Shown: positions 23,139 through 30,030 of the stretch, piece by piece
Numbering within the stretch: the first letter of the stretch is position 1
Layout: each line of letters begins with the position of its first letter
NCBI GenBank assembly: GCA_021831565.1
Contig: JAKBMM010000036.1
Location: forward strand, 1 to 32,273
Direction: 5' to 3'
Source of the DNA: Planctomycetota bacterium
Lineage (GTDB): Bacteria; Planctomycetota; Phycisphaerae; WQYP01
Length of the DNA stretch: 32,273 nucleotides
Notes under the pieces: generated by a model
Databases searched by the model: none
Told to the model about the DNA's origin: nothing
The model's input: only the letters and a program-made list of their open reading frames with translations
Program-made: the position numbers and the translations under genes

Positions 23139-24971
23139 TCATTTCCTTTCGGTACCGCGAACGGCTTTCGCAATTTCCCTGACAGGCATCTTCACCACGG
23201 CCCTATCATAAGTCATCAGGCCGTTAATTTCGTCTTCAACATCCGTTATCTGCGTATAGATGACCGCAGAGTCTCCTCTGCCTTTGGCCCACCATGGCGG
23301 TTTCATCGCGCCCGGTACTTTGGTAATTAAGCCGGGGTTTTTCTCCAACGCCCACACTTCCCGCCACAAGTGGCGGAAACGGGTAAGTTCCGCGGATTCC
23401 GTGGCAAAACCCTGGTATTGAGCCAAATGGGATGTCACCCACATGTGCCCTTTGACGATCCGCCCCAGCCCTCCAAATTCACCGGAAACACTCGCCCGGC
23501 CGCCCGATGGGATGTTACACCACGGCGTTGTGTAATGATGGGTATCATTGATATTGCCAACACCTTTATCCACCCAGCCACTGGCGTCGGTAATCAGCCG
23601 GGAAGGATCCAGGCGATGGACGTAGCGAACCAGGCTGCGCACGTCGTGCTCGCCCCAGCCTTCGTTGAATATGACCCAATCCACGATGCAGGGATGATTT
23701 TCCCTGTCATAGATCATCTGCCCCAGTTCTTGCTTAAATTGGGCCGCTTGTCCGACGGTTAAACGCCCCTTGAAGAAACACGCCGGCATGTCCTGCCAGA
23801 CCATAAGCCCAAGGCGATCCGCCCAATAATACCAACGATCAGGCTCGTTTTTTTGATGCTTGCGCACCAAGTTGAATCCGAGTTTTTTCTCCATCACGAG
23901 ATCGTAGCGCAACGCCCGATCCGTCGGCGCTGTGTAGAGGCCATCCGGCCAGAATCCCTGGTCCAGCACCCCACGTCCGAAAATGAACTTGCCGTTGAGC
24001 AAAATCCGGTTGCATCCGTCCACCTTGCCGATGGAAATGGAGCGCATCCCAAAATAGCTTCTAACAAAATCGGTTTCATGGTGGTGATACGTCAGGGTAA
24101 TGGCGAGATTGTACAGAAATGGCCGGCTCGGCCACCACAGCTTCGGATGCGGTATGCGAATCGCAATGGGCCTGTTCACCGGCCCGGTACCAGCGGCCAC
24201 CGGAGTTATGCCGTCAAGTACCACCACACGAGCCGTGCCGGCCGCGGCGTCAACAGTGACGGCCACTGATTTTTTCCCGACATGCGGAACAATAACCAGG
24301 TGGGTAATATGATTGCGGGACACCGGCTCCAACCAGACCGTCTGCCATATCCCGGTCGATGCGGTGTAAAAGATACCCCCCGGATGCAGTGTCTGCTTTC
24401 CTCGCGGCTGCGCACCAGTGTTGACGGGATTCACAACCCTGAGCGTCAGTTCCTGCCGTCCGGAAGATTTTAAGTAAGGCGTGATATCATACGAAAAACT
24501 GTCATATCCGCCCCTATGTACGCCAAGTTTGTGTCCGTTGATGTAAATCGTCGATTTCCAATTAACCGCGCCGAAATGCAGCAGCACATGCCGCCAATTC
24601 TTCGGTACGCTCAATGTTCGCCAATACCAGACGGCATGGTGGGGGCCGACATACTTCATCACTCCGGAAAGCGCCGACTGCACCGGATAGGGTACGAGAA
24701 TTTTGCCGTCCGCCCGGCCGGGAAAGTGATTCCGCTGCGCTGGCGTGATCGCATAATTCCAAAGTCCGTTAAGATTTTTCCAAACCGCACGGCGCATCTG
24801 AGGGCGGGGGTAATGCACCAGCGCGTGCGTCGGGGAAACTTCTTTATCCCATCGCGTCATCAGAGGTGCTTTGGCCATCTTCCAACTATTCATAACCCCC
24901 GCTGAAGCTGCGGACGAAAGGCTCGTTAATACCGTCAGCACAACCAACCATCGGCCATAAATATTCAACAC
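23139..24971 (-). CDS. secreted glycoside hydrolase family 2 protein
   Basis: A 610-residue exported glycosidase of family GH2 (beta-galactosidase, beta-glucuronidase or beta-mannosidase type). The first 24 residues (WLVVLTVLTSLSSAASAG) form a signal peptide. A sugar-binding jelly-roll domain follows (PYPVQSALSGV...VWYWRTLSVP...HFGAVNWKSTIYINGHKLG), then an Ig-like sandwich, then the TIM barrel with LGFNLVRKHQKNEPDRWYYWADRLGL. The retaining pair is Glu437 in FNEGWGEHD (acid/base) and Glu498 in SGEFGG (nucleophile). The active-site Asn precedes Glu437. It probably trims polysaccharides in the periplasm. The exact sugar is not known. It has no carbohydrate-use neighbours in this window. Confidence 0.93.
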   Translation of the reverse strand: MLNIYGRWLVVLTVLTSLSSAASAGVMNSWKMAKAPLMTRWDKEVSPTHALVHYPRPQMRRAVWKNLNGLWNYAITPAQRNHFPGRADGKILVPYPVQSALSGVMKYVGPHHAVWYWRTLSVPKNWRHVLLHFGAVNWKSTIYINGHKLGVHRGGYDSFSYDITPYLKSSGRQELTLRVVNPVNTGAQPRGKQTLHPGGIFYTASTGIWQTVWLEPVSRNHITHLVIVPHVGKKSVAVTVDAAAGTARVVVLDGITPVAAGTGPVNRPIAIRIPHPKLWWPSRPFLYNLAITLTYHHHETDFVRSYFGMRSISIGKVDGCNRILLNGKFIFGRGVLDQGFWPDGLYTAPTDRALRYDLVMEKKLGFNLVRKHQKNEPDRWYYWADRLGLMVWQDMPACFFKGRLTVGQAAQFKQELGQMIYDRENHPCIVDWVIFNEGWGEHDVRSLVRYVHRLDPSRLITDASGWVDKGVGNINDTHHYTTPWCNIPSGGRASVSGEFGGLGRIVKGHMWVTSHLAQYQGFATESAELTRFRHLWREVWALEKNPGLITKVPGAMKPPWWAKGRGDSAVIYTQITDVEDEINGLMTYDRAVVKMPVREIAKAVRGTERK

Positions 24972-25015
24972 GCAAATCTCCTGTCAATTTCCATGACGTC
25001 GGCCCCGATTATCCA

Positions 25016-25104
25016 TAAAAGTGGCCGGATGTCCGTGGTGGTTTTCAACATTGGCGGCAACAAGTACCGCTTGATCGCCGCCATCCACTATAACACGGAC
25101 AAGC
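25016..25104 (+). pseudogene. higB fragment
   Basis: Bases 25031-25104 match 29096-29169, the middle of the intact higB gene, with one difference over 74 bases. A shorter stretch of similarity (TAAAAGTGGCCGG) lies just upstream. Neither the start nor the end of the gene is present. The rest of the 24972-25158 spacer holds nothing else I can identify apart from the promoter that follows. Confidence 0.85.
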
Positions 25105-25158
25105 CACAGCCGGACCGCTCATCTCATCGCAACGCAACCGGATCTGGAATATCACACG

Positions 25159-25187
25159 TTGCATATTAGATTTTCATGGTATATGAT
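25159..25187 (+). promoter_or_regulatory. promoter of DUF4143-type ATPase, predicted leaderless
   Basis: TTGCAT (25159-25164), a 17-bp spacer and TATGAT (25182-25187) end seven bases before the chosen ATG 25195, with no ribosome-binding site between. Confidence 0.5.
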
Positions 25188-25194
25188 GGCGGTT

Positions 25195-26331
25195 ATGATT
25201 GACCGTAAAATCGACATTCAACTGGTTCGCGCCGCCCTGCGGCGTAGTCGCGTGGTGGCCCTGCTGGGACCGCGCCAATGCGGCAAAACGACTCTGGCCC
25301 GGCGGTTTGTCGCGCCTGATTCGCTGAATTATTTTGACCTGGAAGACCCGCTGAGTCTGGCCCGCTTGGACGAACCGGATATCGCGCTGCGACCGCGCAA
25401 GGGGCTTGTGGTTATTGATGAAGTTCAGCGGAAGCCGGAGATTTTCCGTCTCCTGCGCGTGCTGGCCGACCGCCGGCCGCTGCCGGCGCGTTTCCTTATC
25501 CTGGGCAGCGCGTCGCCCGAGTTGCTGCGGCAATCATCCGAGACGCTGGCTGGAAGACTCGAAACCATTCCGTTGGATGGCTTTCGCCTGGCCGATCTCG
25601 GGGCGTCCGCCCGGGAAAAGCACTGGCGGCGCGGCGGCTTTCCGCGATCATTTACCGCACACCGGGAGGAAGACTCGCTGATTTGGCGGAAGCAATTTCT
25701 CGATACTCTTCTGGAGCGGGATATACCGCAGCTCGGTGTAACCATTCCCGCCGCCGTTCTCCGCAGATTCTGGAACATGCTCGCACATTATCATGGGCAG
25801 GTGTGGAATGCGGCGGAGTTTGCGCGGGCGTTGGCGGTGAGCGAACCAACCGTGCGCCGGTATCTGGACTTGATGAGCGGCGTATTCATGGTTCGTCTAT
25901 TGACGCCCTGGTTTGAGAACATCGCCAAGCGCCAGGTGAAGGCGCCCAAAGTATATGTACGCGACACCGGTCTTTTGCACGCATTACTCAACATTGCCAG
26001 CCAGCGGGATCTGGAAAACCACCCGAAAGTCGGCGCCTCCTGGGAAGGCTACGCGATCGAAGAGGTGCTCAAGGCTCTTAAGCCGCGGGAAGCCCACTTC
26101 TGGGCGACGCATAATGGCGCCGAGCTTGACCTGTTGCTGCTCCAAGGCGGCTTGCGCATTGGCGTGGAGTGCAAGCGGATGGATGCGCCCGTCCTGACGC
26201 CGTCGATGCGCATGGCGATTGCCGATCTGAAGCTCGATGAACTCCATGTGATCTATCCCGGCGAGCGGTCTTATGCGCTTGCGGACAAGGTGAAGGTGAC
26301 GCCTTTGGCGGATTTCGTAAATGCGGCGTAG
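25195..26331 (+). CDS. AAA ATPase with DUF4143 (ATP-binding protein of accessory islands)
   Basis: A 378-residue P-loop ATPase of the widespread AAA_14/DUF4143 family. Walker A is LLGPRQCGKTTLARRF (about residues 24-38), Walker B is LVVIDEVQRKPEIF, and sensor 1 is FLILGSASPELL. The DUF4143 part follows, with RRYLDLMSGVFMVRLLTPW, KAPKVYVRDTGLLHALL and a C-terminal nuclease-like region HNGAELDLLL...RIGVECKRMD, which has the D...ExK pattern of the PD-(D/E)XK fold. Family members are common in mobile regions; their role is not established. The frame extends upstream to TTG 25159, but that is part of the promoter. Confidence 0.88.
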   Translation: MIDRKIDIQLVRAALRRSRVVALLGPRQCGKTTLARRFVAPDSLNYFDLEDPLSLARLDEPDIALRPRKGLVVIDEVQRKPEIFRLLRVLADRRPLPARFLILGSASPELLRQSSETLAGRLETIPLDGFRLADLGASAREKHWRRGGFPRSFTAHREEDSLIWRKQFLDTLLERDIPQLGVTIPAAVLRRFWNMLAHYHGQVWNAAEFARALAVSEPTVRRYLDLMSGVFMVRLLTPWFENIAKRQVKAPKVYVRDTGLLHALLNIASQRDLENHPKVGASWEGYAIEEVLKALKPREAHFWATHNGAELDLLLLQGGLRIGVECKRMDAPVLTPSMRMAIADLKLDELHVIYPGERSYALADKVKVTPLADFVNAA

Positions 26332-26500
26332 CACCGGCTCGCGCACTCGCCGTGGGGCCCCGATAGCTATCGTGACCCATTGCCGCGCCCGATTCAGATA
26401 TCTCCGTCCCTTCTTCCAGCGTTCCCCTCCCCTTGCGCAAAATTATTTTCCATCCCGGCGATCGAAAAAAATCCTCCTTCAAAATCGGGTTGCTTCATCG

Positions 26501-26521
26501 TGCGGACAATAACTGTCCGCA
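26501..26521. repeat. hairpin repeat, member 1
   Basis: TGCGGACA-ATAAC-TGTCCGCA is a perfect 8-bp stem with a 5-base loop. The same core recurs at 26627-26654 and 27519-27537 and, degenerate, at 29712-29735, all in the space between accessory genes. Confidence 0.65.
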
Positions 26522-26626
26522 GGATGTGGCATAATTTAACCGTTCACGAGCCTATAGGAAGAAGTGAGGGTGTCCTGCGTGCAGTGCCACCGACCCGCGA
26601 AGCGGTGAGATAGGCGAACATGCAAT

Positions 26627-26654
26627 CCGCGGCAAGGACAACAACTGTCCGCGG
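26627..26654. repeat. hairpin repeat, member 2
   Basis: CCGC, a 5-base bulge, GGACA-ACAAC-TGTCC and GCGG form a bulged stem with the same core, GGACAACAACTGTCC, as the other members. Confidence 0.55.
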
Positions 26655-26759
26655 CGGCGGCTAAAATGATCGCAGCGGATGGGCCGTGTATAGATGAAGA
26701 TACGCAACGCGAATGGTGATAGAATGGAGACGTTCAAAGCCATCCACAGGAGATTCCAG

Positions 26760-27146
26760 ATGACGAAAGCCGCGAAAACCGGAAGACGCAAGATGCCACG
26801 GTTACCCAAGGTGCAAAATCAGGAGCGGTTCCCGGTAATTGACCTGATCCAGCAGCGGCGGCCCAAGATCGACGCGCTGTGCCGGAAGTTTCACGTGAGA
26901 CAGTTGGAACTGTTCGGCTCCGCCGCCGACGCCGGGCGGTTTGATCCCGCACATAGCGATGTGGATTTTCTGGTTGCGTTTACCCCGGAGGCCGAGCCTC
27001 GCCTGGCGGAATTATACTTGGACCTGATTGCGGCCCTGCGTGAGCTTTTGGGACGGGAGGTGGACGTGGTGATGACCCGCGCCATCCGCAACCCCTACTT
27101 CCGGCAAGTTATCGACCGTAACCGCAGGACGCTCTATGCAGCCTGA
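26760..27146 (+). CDS. mntA: MntA-like nucleotidyltransferase (antitoxin)
   Basis: A 128-residue minimal nucleotidyltransferase. The catalytic motif is LELFGSAADAGRFDPAHSDVDFLVAF, matching GSxxxG...SDxDxxV, with a further Asp in EVDVVMTRAI. In MntA/HepT modules such a protein AMPylates a tyrosine of the HepT RNase and so neutralises it. The frame is open to 26694, but ATG 26760 has AGGAG seven bases before it. It overlaps hepT by 11 bp. The layout (nucleotidyltransferase then HEPN) is the standard one for this TA type. Confidence 0.88.
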   Translation: MTKAAKTGRRKMPRLPKVQNQERFPVIDLIQQRRPKIDALCRKFHVRQLELFGSAADAGRFDPAHSDVDFLVAFTPEAEPRLAELYLDLIAALRELLGREVDVVMTRAIRNPYFRQVIDRNRRTLYAA

Positions 27147-27483
27147 AACACTTAAGTCGTTGACCGACATACGGCAAGCCGGGGAGGCTATTTTGCGTTT
27201 TGCCGCCGAGATCACGCCCGAACAATATGAAGGCGATGTACTGCTGCGTTCGTTGGTGGAACGCCAATGCGAGATTATTGGTGAGGCCTTGCGGCGGCTT
27301 GAACGTACTGATCCGCGGATGTTTGCGCGGATTCATCATGCGCGCCGCATCGTTGACTTTCGTAACGTCATCGCGCATGGGTACGACTCTTTGGACTCCA
27401 CAATCGTATCACAGGTCGTGCGCCTGCATCTGCCCGCCCTGCTCCATGACGTGCAGAGGGCCATGAATCCTGGCGGCCAGTGA
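27136..27483 (+). CDS. hepT: HepT-like HEPN-domain RNase (toxin)
   Basis: A 115-residue helical HEPN protein. The catalytic Rx4HxY motif is intact as RNVIAHGY (Arg76, His81, Tyr83). Other conserved segments are SLVERQCEIIGEALRRL and PEILDFRN-like RIVDFRN. HepT proteins are RNases; in the studied MntA/HepT pair the motif Tyr is the AMPylation target of MntA. Gene order, overlap and motif all agree with a complete, potentially active module. Confidence 0.9.
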   Translation: MQPETLKSLTDIRQAGEAILRFAAEITPEQYEGDVLLRSLVERQCEIIGEALRRLERTDPRMFARIHHARRIVDFRNVIAHGYDSLDSTIVSQVVRLHLPALLHDVQRAMNPGGQ

Positions 27484-27518
27484 ACTGTGTAGAACTGCTG
27501 TGTGCGAGAGTGGGGACT

Positions 27519-27537
27519 GCGGACAACAACCGTCCGC
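27519..27537. repeat. hairpin repeat, member 3
   Basis: GCGGAC-AACAACC-GTCCGC, a 6-bp stem, sits just after hepT. One change relative to member 1 disrupts the innermost pair. Confidence 0.5.
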
Positions 27538-27558
27538 CTCAACCAGCAGATTGTACAC

Positions 27559-27681
27559 ATGGACGCCGCCATAAAAATCGACCTCGGCATCTGCTCCGAC
27601 ACCCATGGCGGACAACTGCCGTCGCGGTGCGGCTGGCGGCGCAATGCGGTTCTCCACGGCGGCGATGTCCGCGGTGCGCCC
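27559..27681 (+). pseudogene. metallophosphoesterase 5' fragment
   Basis: From ATG 27559 the frame reads IDLGICSDTHGGQLP and then NAVLHGGDVRGAP. These are the first two metal-binding motifs (SDTHG and GD) of calcineurin-like phosphoesterases of the YfcE type. The sequence then leaves the family and runs into the next TA module. The catalytic GNHE and later His motifs are absent, so it is a gene remnant. A second copy of the same beginning lies at 28817-28873. Confidence 0.6.
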
Positions 27682-27744
27682 ACGCTCGGCGGGACGGCCG
27701 GGGCCGCGGACTGGGGCGAGTGTCGCTCGAGTCAGGGACTGCGG

Positions 27745-27750
27745 TATAAT
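27745..27750 (+). promoter_or_regulatory. -10 element before PIN gene
   Basis: TATAAT ends ten bases before ATG 27761 of the PIN-domain gene. A second in-frame ATG (27749) overlaps the hexamer and is unlikely to be used. No good -35 is seen. Confidence 0.4.
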
Positions 27751-27760
27751 GATTTGCGCG

Positions 27761-28201
27761 ATGCTGATCTATCTCGACATGTGCTGCCTCAAGCAACCAT
27801 TCGACGATCAATCGCAGCCGCGCATACGATTGGAAAGCGAAGCCGTCTTGGGACTGCTCGCGGTTGAGTCGCCGGAACTCCAATTTGTACGATCGCCCGC
27901 GCTGATGCTTGAGAATGCGTGGAATCCTGTGCGGGAGCGAGCGCGACGGGTGGGACAATGGCTGACCGCAGCGCCTCTTTGGCGGCCCAATGCATGCGCG
28001 TTGGCGCCGCGAACTGACGAATTGATGCGCCTCGGCCTGAAGAACTTCGATGCCCTGCACGTAGCCTGCGCCGAACAGGCCGGTGCCGACGCGTTCGCGT
28101 CTTGTGACGACCGGCTTCTCGCGGTGGTCAGGCGACACGCTGGCTGTATTCGAGTGCGGGTGGCGGGGGTGGTGGAACTGGCACAGGAGACGCTTAAATG
28201 A
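27761..28201 (+). CDS. PIN-domain protein (VapC-like toxin)
   Basis: A 146-residue PIN-domain protein. MLIYLDMCCLKQPFDDQSQPRIRLE is the N-terminal strand with the first acidic residue. The PIN core continues with the Glu of LESEAVLGLL, then FDALHVACAEQAGADAFASCDDRLL, which holds the later Asp residues of the nuclease site. PIN toxins are metal-dependent RNases. The frame is open far upstream, but that sequence is the phosphoesterase fragment, so the start is ATG 27761. It overlaps the next gene as ATGA. Confidence 0.83.
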   Translation: MLIYLDMCCLKQPFDDQSQPRIRLESEAVLGLLAVESPELQFVRSPALMLENAWNPVRERARRVGQWLTAAPLWRPNACALAPRTDELMRLGLKNFDALHVACAEQAGADAFASCDDRLLAVVRRHAGCIRVRVAGVVELAQETLK

Positions 28202-28407
28202 CCACTCTGTTAATCGAACCGGCTGAACTGCGATCGCGCGGCTTCGCCTTGCTCGCCGAGTCACTGGGCTGGGTCAACGCCGTGCGGTTCATCCAGCAAT
28301 ACGAACCCAGCCAACACAACTACACCATGGAGAGGGAGGCTATCTTGCCGGACTGGAACGCGGCCGAGTTAGTGCGCCGAATGGACCCAGCCGGGCCGGC
28401 GTCGTAG
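28198..28407 (+). CDS. small partner of PIN protein (putative antitoxin)
   Basis: A 69-residue protein that overlaps the PIN gene by four bases. The pattern RGFALLAESLGWVNAVRFIQQYE followed by NYTMEREAILPDWNAAELVRRM is shared, as far as I recall, by a family of short proteins always found beside such PIN genes. Coupled translation and small size point to the antitoxin of the pair. No DNA-binding motif is evident, so repression may come from elsewhere. Confidence 0.75.
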   Translation: MTTLLIEPAELRSRGFALLAESLGWVNAVRFIQQYEPSQHNYTMEREAILPDWNAAELVRRMDPAGPAS

Positions 28408-28605
28408 GACGGTCGGACGGTGAGCGCTGCGGGGCATTCGGAACAGTTATCCAGGTGCTGCGCCGATCGGGTGGCTATTTGGCGCCGTGGGTGTCCAACA
28501 CGCGGTTTTCGGTCGCTGATGGCCATCCAGTCTCGGCGGATATACCGTGGGCGGCGCCCGCGAATCCGCCTGGCGGTGGCCGGCGGCGCGACGGAGGAAG
28601 AATCC

Positions 28606-28782
28606 GTGCACATCATCGCGACCGATTGCGTGGAGATTGGCCGGGGCGTGAAAATGCCGGGGCCGTACGTTGTTATTTCCATCCATGACCCGACCAGACC
28701 CCCGGTGCGAATCGCGCCTGATCCGTTGATCCGCGGCGTGCTGAAGCTCGCGCCGCGCGCCCGGAGAAAACAAAAGTCATAG
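28606..28782 (+). CDS. short hypothetical protein, probably a gene fragment
   Basis: From GTG 28606 the frame encodes about 58 residues including MPGPYVVISIHDPTRPPVRI, which reads like a genuine protein segment. It ends in a basic tail, RARRKQKS. The frame is open to 28420 but the earlier part looks non-coding. There is no good ribosome-binding site. Similar VISIxDP segments occur in longer hypothetical proteins of accessory regions, so truncation is likely. No function can be given. Confidence 0.35.
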   Translation: MHIIATDCVEIGRGVKMPGPYVVISIHDPTRPPVRIAPDPLIRGVLKLAPRARRKQKS

Positions 28783-28816
28783 CCCGGAGCGTGAGTGACG
28801 GGTCGTCCGCACTGCC

Positions 28817-28873
28817 ACAATCACATTGGGCATCTGCTCCGACACCCATGGCGAACAATTGCCGCGGTGGCAT
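28817..28873 (+). pseudogene. metallophosphoesterase 5' fragment, second copy
   Basis: The frame reads LGICSDTHGEQLPRW and then ends in the promoter region of higB. At DNA level 28829-28851 is identical to 27586-27608 in the core CATCTGCTCCGACACCCATG and diverges after it. Only the first metal-binding motif remains. Confidence 0.6.
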
Positions 28874-28890
28874 AGTAAAAAATGGTTCGC

Positions 28891-28919
28891 TTGACATGAC
28901 CCCCAATTGACCACATAAT
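28891..28919 (+). promoter_or_regulatory. promoter of higB/higA, predicted leaderless
   Basis: TTGACA (28891-28896), a 17-bp spacer and CATAAT (28914-28919) end six bases before the higB ATG at 28926. Confidence 0.65.
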
Positions 28920-28925
28920 GAGTGC

Positions 28926-29234
28926 ATGTGGATCATCAAGCCCGCGACCATTCGCGAAATGGCCCGCGACAATCCGCAGGTTGAAATGGCGCTGGTGCGA
29001 TGGTTGCGGATTGCCAAGACGGCTCGCTGGAAGCATCTGGCCGAAGTACGAACGGCGTTTAGAGCGGCCGATGAAGTAAAAGTGGCCGGCGGCAGGTCCG
29101 TGGTGGTTTTCAACATTGGCGGCAACAAGTACCGCTTGATCGCCGCCATCCACTATAACACGGGCAAGCTGTACGTCCTGGATTTCATGAGTCATCGGGA
29201 ATACAGTCTGGACCGGTGGAAGGAGTCGTTATGA
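28926..29234 (+). CDS. higB: HigB-family toxin
   Basis: A 102-residue HigB (RelE superfamily) mRNA endonuclease. Typical segments are MWIIKPATIREMARDNPQ, WLRIAKTARWKHLAEVRTAF, and the strand region SVVVFNIGGNKYRLIAAIHYNTGKLYVLDFMSHREYSLDRWK, where NKYRLIAAI and the H-x-EY ending mark the family. It is complete and in a toxin-first operon; its stop overlaps the higA ATG. A fragment of the same gene sits 4.07 kb away at 25016-25104. Confidence 0.9.
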   Translation: MWIIKPATIREMARDNPQVEMALVRWLRIAKTARWKHLAEVRTAFRAADEVKVAGGRSVVVFNIGGNKYRLIAAIHYNTGKLYVLDFMSHREYSLDRWKESL

Positions 29235-29647
29235 AGACCCATGGTAAATTGGAATTCCGGACGTTTCCGACCGATTATCCGGGGCTTGTCAATCGGCTGC
29301 CCCCGCGCCCGATTCATGATCGTGTGGACTACGATAACGTCATGGAAGTGGTGCTCGCGATGGCCGGCCACCGCATGACGAAGGATCAAGAAGATTATTT
29401 TGAGCTGCTTTCGGAGATGATCCTCAAGTACGATCAGGAGCATGGCGAACAGTTGCCTGGCGGTACGCCCCGCGAGCGGTTGCGTGCTTTGGTGGAAATG
29501 GCCGACATGAGCGCGTCGGATTTGGGGCGGCTGCTTGGGAACCGTGGACTCGGATCGAGTCTGCTCAAAGGAACACGCGCCTTGTCCAAAACGCATATCC
29601 GCAAACTCTGCGAACATTTTCATCTTTCCGCGGATTATTTCCTTTAG
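29231..29647 (+). CDS. higA: HigA-family antitoxin
   Basis: A 138-residue antitoxin of the HigA type. The N-terminal half (FPTDYPGLVNRLPPRPIHDRVDYDNVMEVVLAMAGHRMTKDQEDYF) is typical of HigA proteins paired with this HigB group. The C-terminal half holds a Cro/C1-like helix-turn-helix with LRALVEMADMSASDLGRLLG...LLKGTRALSKTHIRKLCEHFHLSADYFL. The start is ATG 29231, which overlaps the higB stop (ATGA). A longer frame from 29216 is unlikely. Confidence 0.9.
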   Translation: MKTHGKLEFRTFPTDYPGLVNRLPPRPIHDRVDYDNVMEVVLAMAGHRMTKDQEDYFELLSEMILKYDQEHGEQLPGGTPRERLRALVEMADMSASDLGRLLGNRGLGSSLLKGTRALSKTHIRKLCEHFHLSADYFL

Positions 29648-30030
29648 CAATGTCCTTTCGGGCGGCCCCGCGTTTCGCCATTGGCAACCTACCAGTTGTT
29701 CATATCTGAACGCGGATAACAACTGCCGGCCGCGGCCGCAAATAAACCCAATTTCTATTCTCAACTCTCTATCTACTACTTTCTAATTCGCCGAGCGAAT
29801 TGTGCTGGCGATGATGAATGAGACGCACGTCGCCGGCCCAAGAGCGCTGGCGGAAGCGGTCGGCGTTCGGCCTGTGTCAATAGCGATAGATTGTCCACCA
29901 GATTGATCATTTGCAGGTATTGGGTTTGCAAGTATAATGACGCCGCCTATCGGAATAGTCGTGGAAGTGCATGGTTTTCCCGACGTGCACCTACCCACTT
30001 CATTTGTATGGGGAAAAGGAGAATTGAAAA
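29648..30030. other. 383-bp spacer with degenerate hairpin and promoter
   Basis: No gene is supported. A degenerate member of the hairpin family lies at 29712-29735 (GCGGATAACAACTG then CCGGCCGCGG). Base composition shifts to A+T-rich from about 29740, continuing into the nuclease gene. A promoter is proposed at 29911-29938. Confidence 0.4.
29911..29938 (+). promoter_or_regulatory. promoter of nuclease gene
   Basis: TTGCAG (29911-29916), a 16-bp spacer and TATAAT (29933-29938) precede the nuclease start by about 92 bases. Unlike the TA promoters this gives a leader, with AAAAGGAG as ribosome-binding site before ATG 30031. Confidence 0.5.

Larger units (their letters stand above)
26332..26759. 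other. 428-bp non-coding stretch with hairpin repeats
   Basis: No convincing gene is present. The stretch contains two members of a small hairpin family (26501-26521 and 26627-26654). The region between them, about 26536-26640, can form a nested structure (TGTCCT with AGGACA, TGCA with TGCA, CCGC-GAA-GCGG) and is preceded by CATAAT at 26530-26535. A structured RNA or a decayed mobile remnant are both possible. Confidence 0.4.

Noticed and set aside
26501-27537. CRISPR array made of the small hairpins
   Set aside because: The copies are palindromic, irregularly spaced by 100 to 900 bases and separated by genes; there are no spacers.
27480-27749. Plus-strand frame of 89 codons after hepT
   Set aside because: Arg/His-rich frame typical of G+C-rich non-coding sequence; another frame carries the phosphoesterase fragment.
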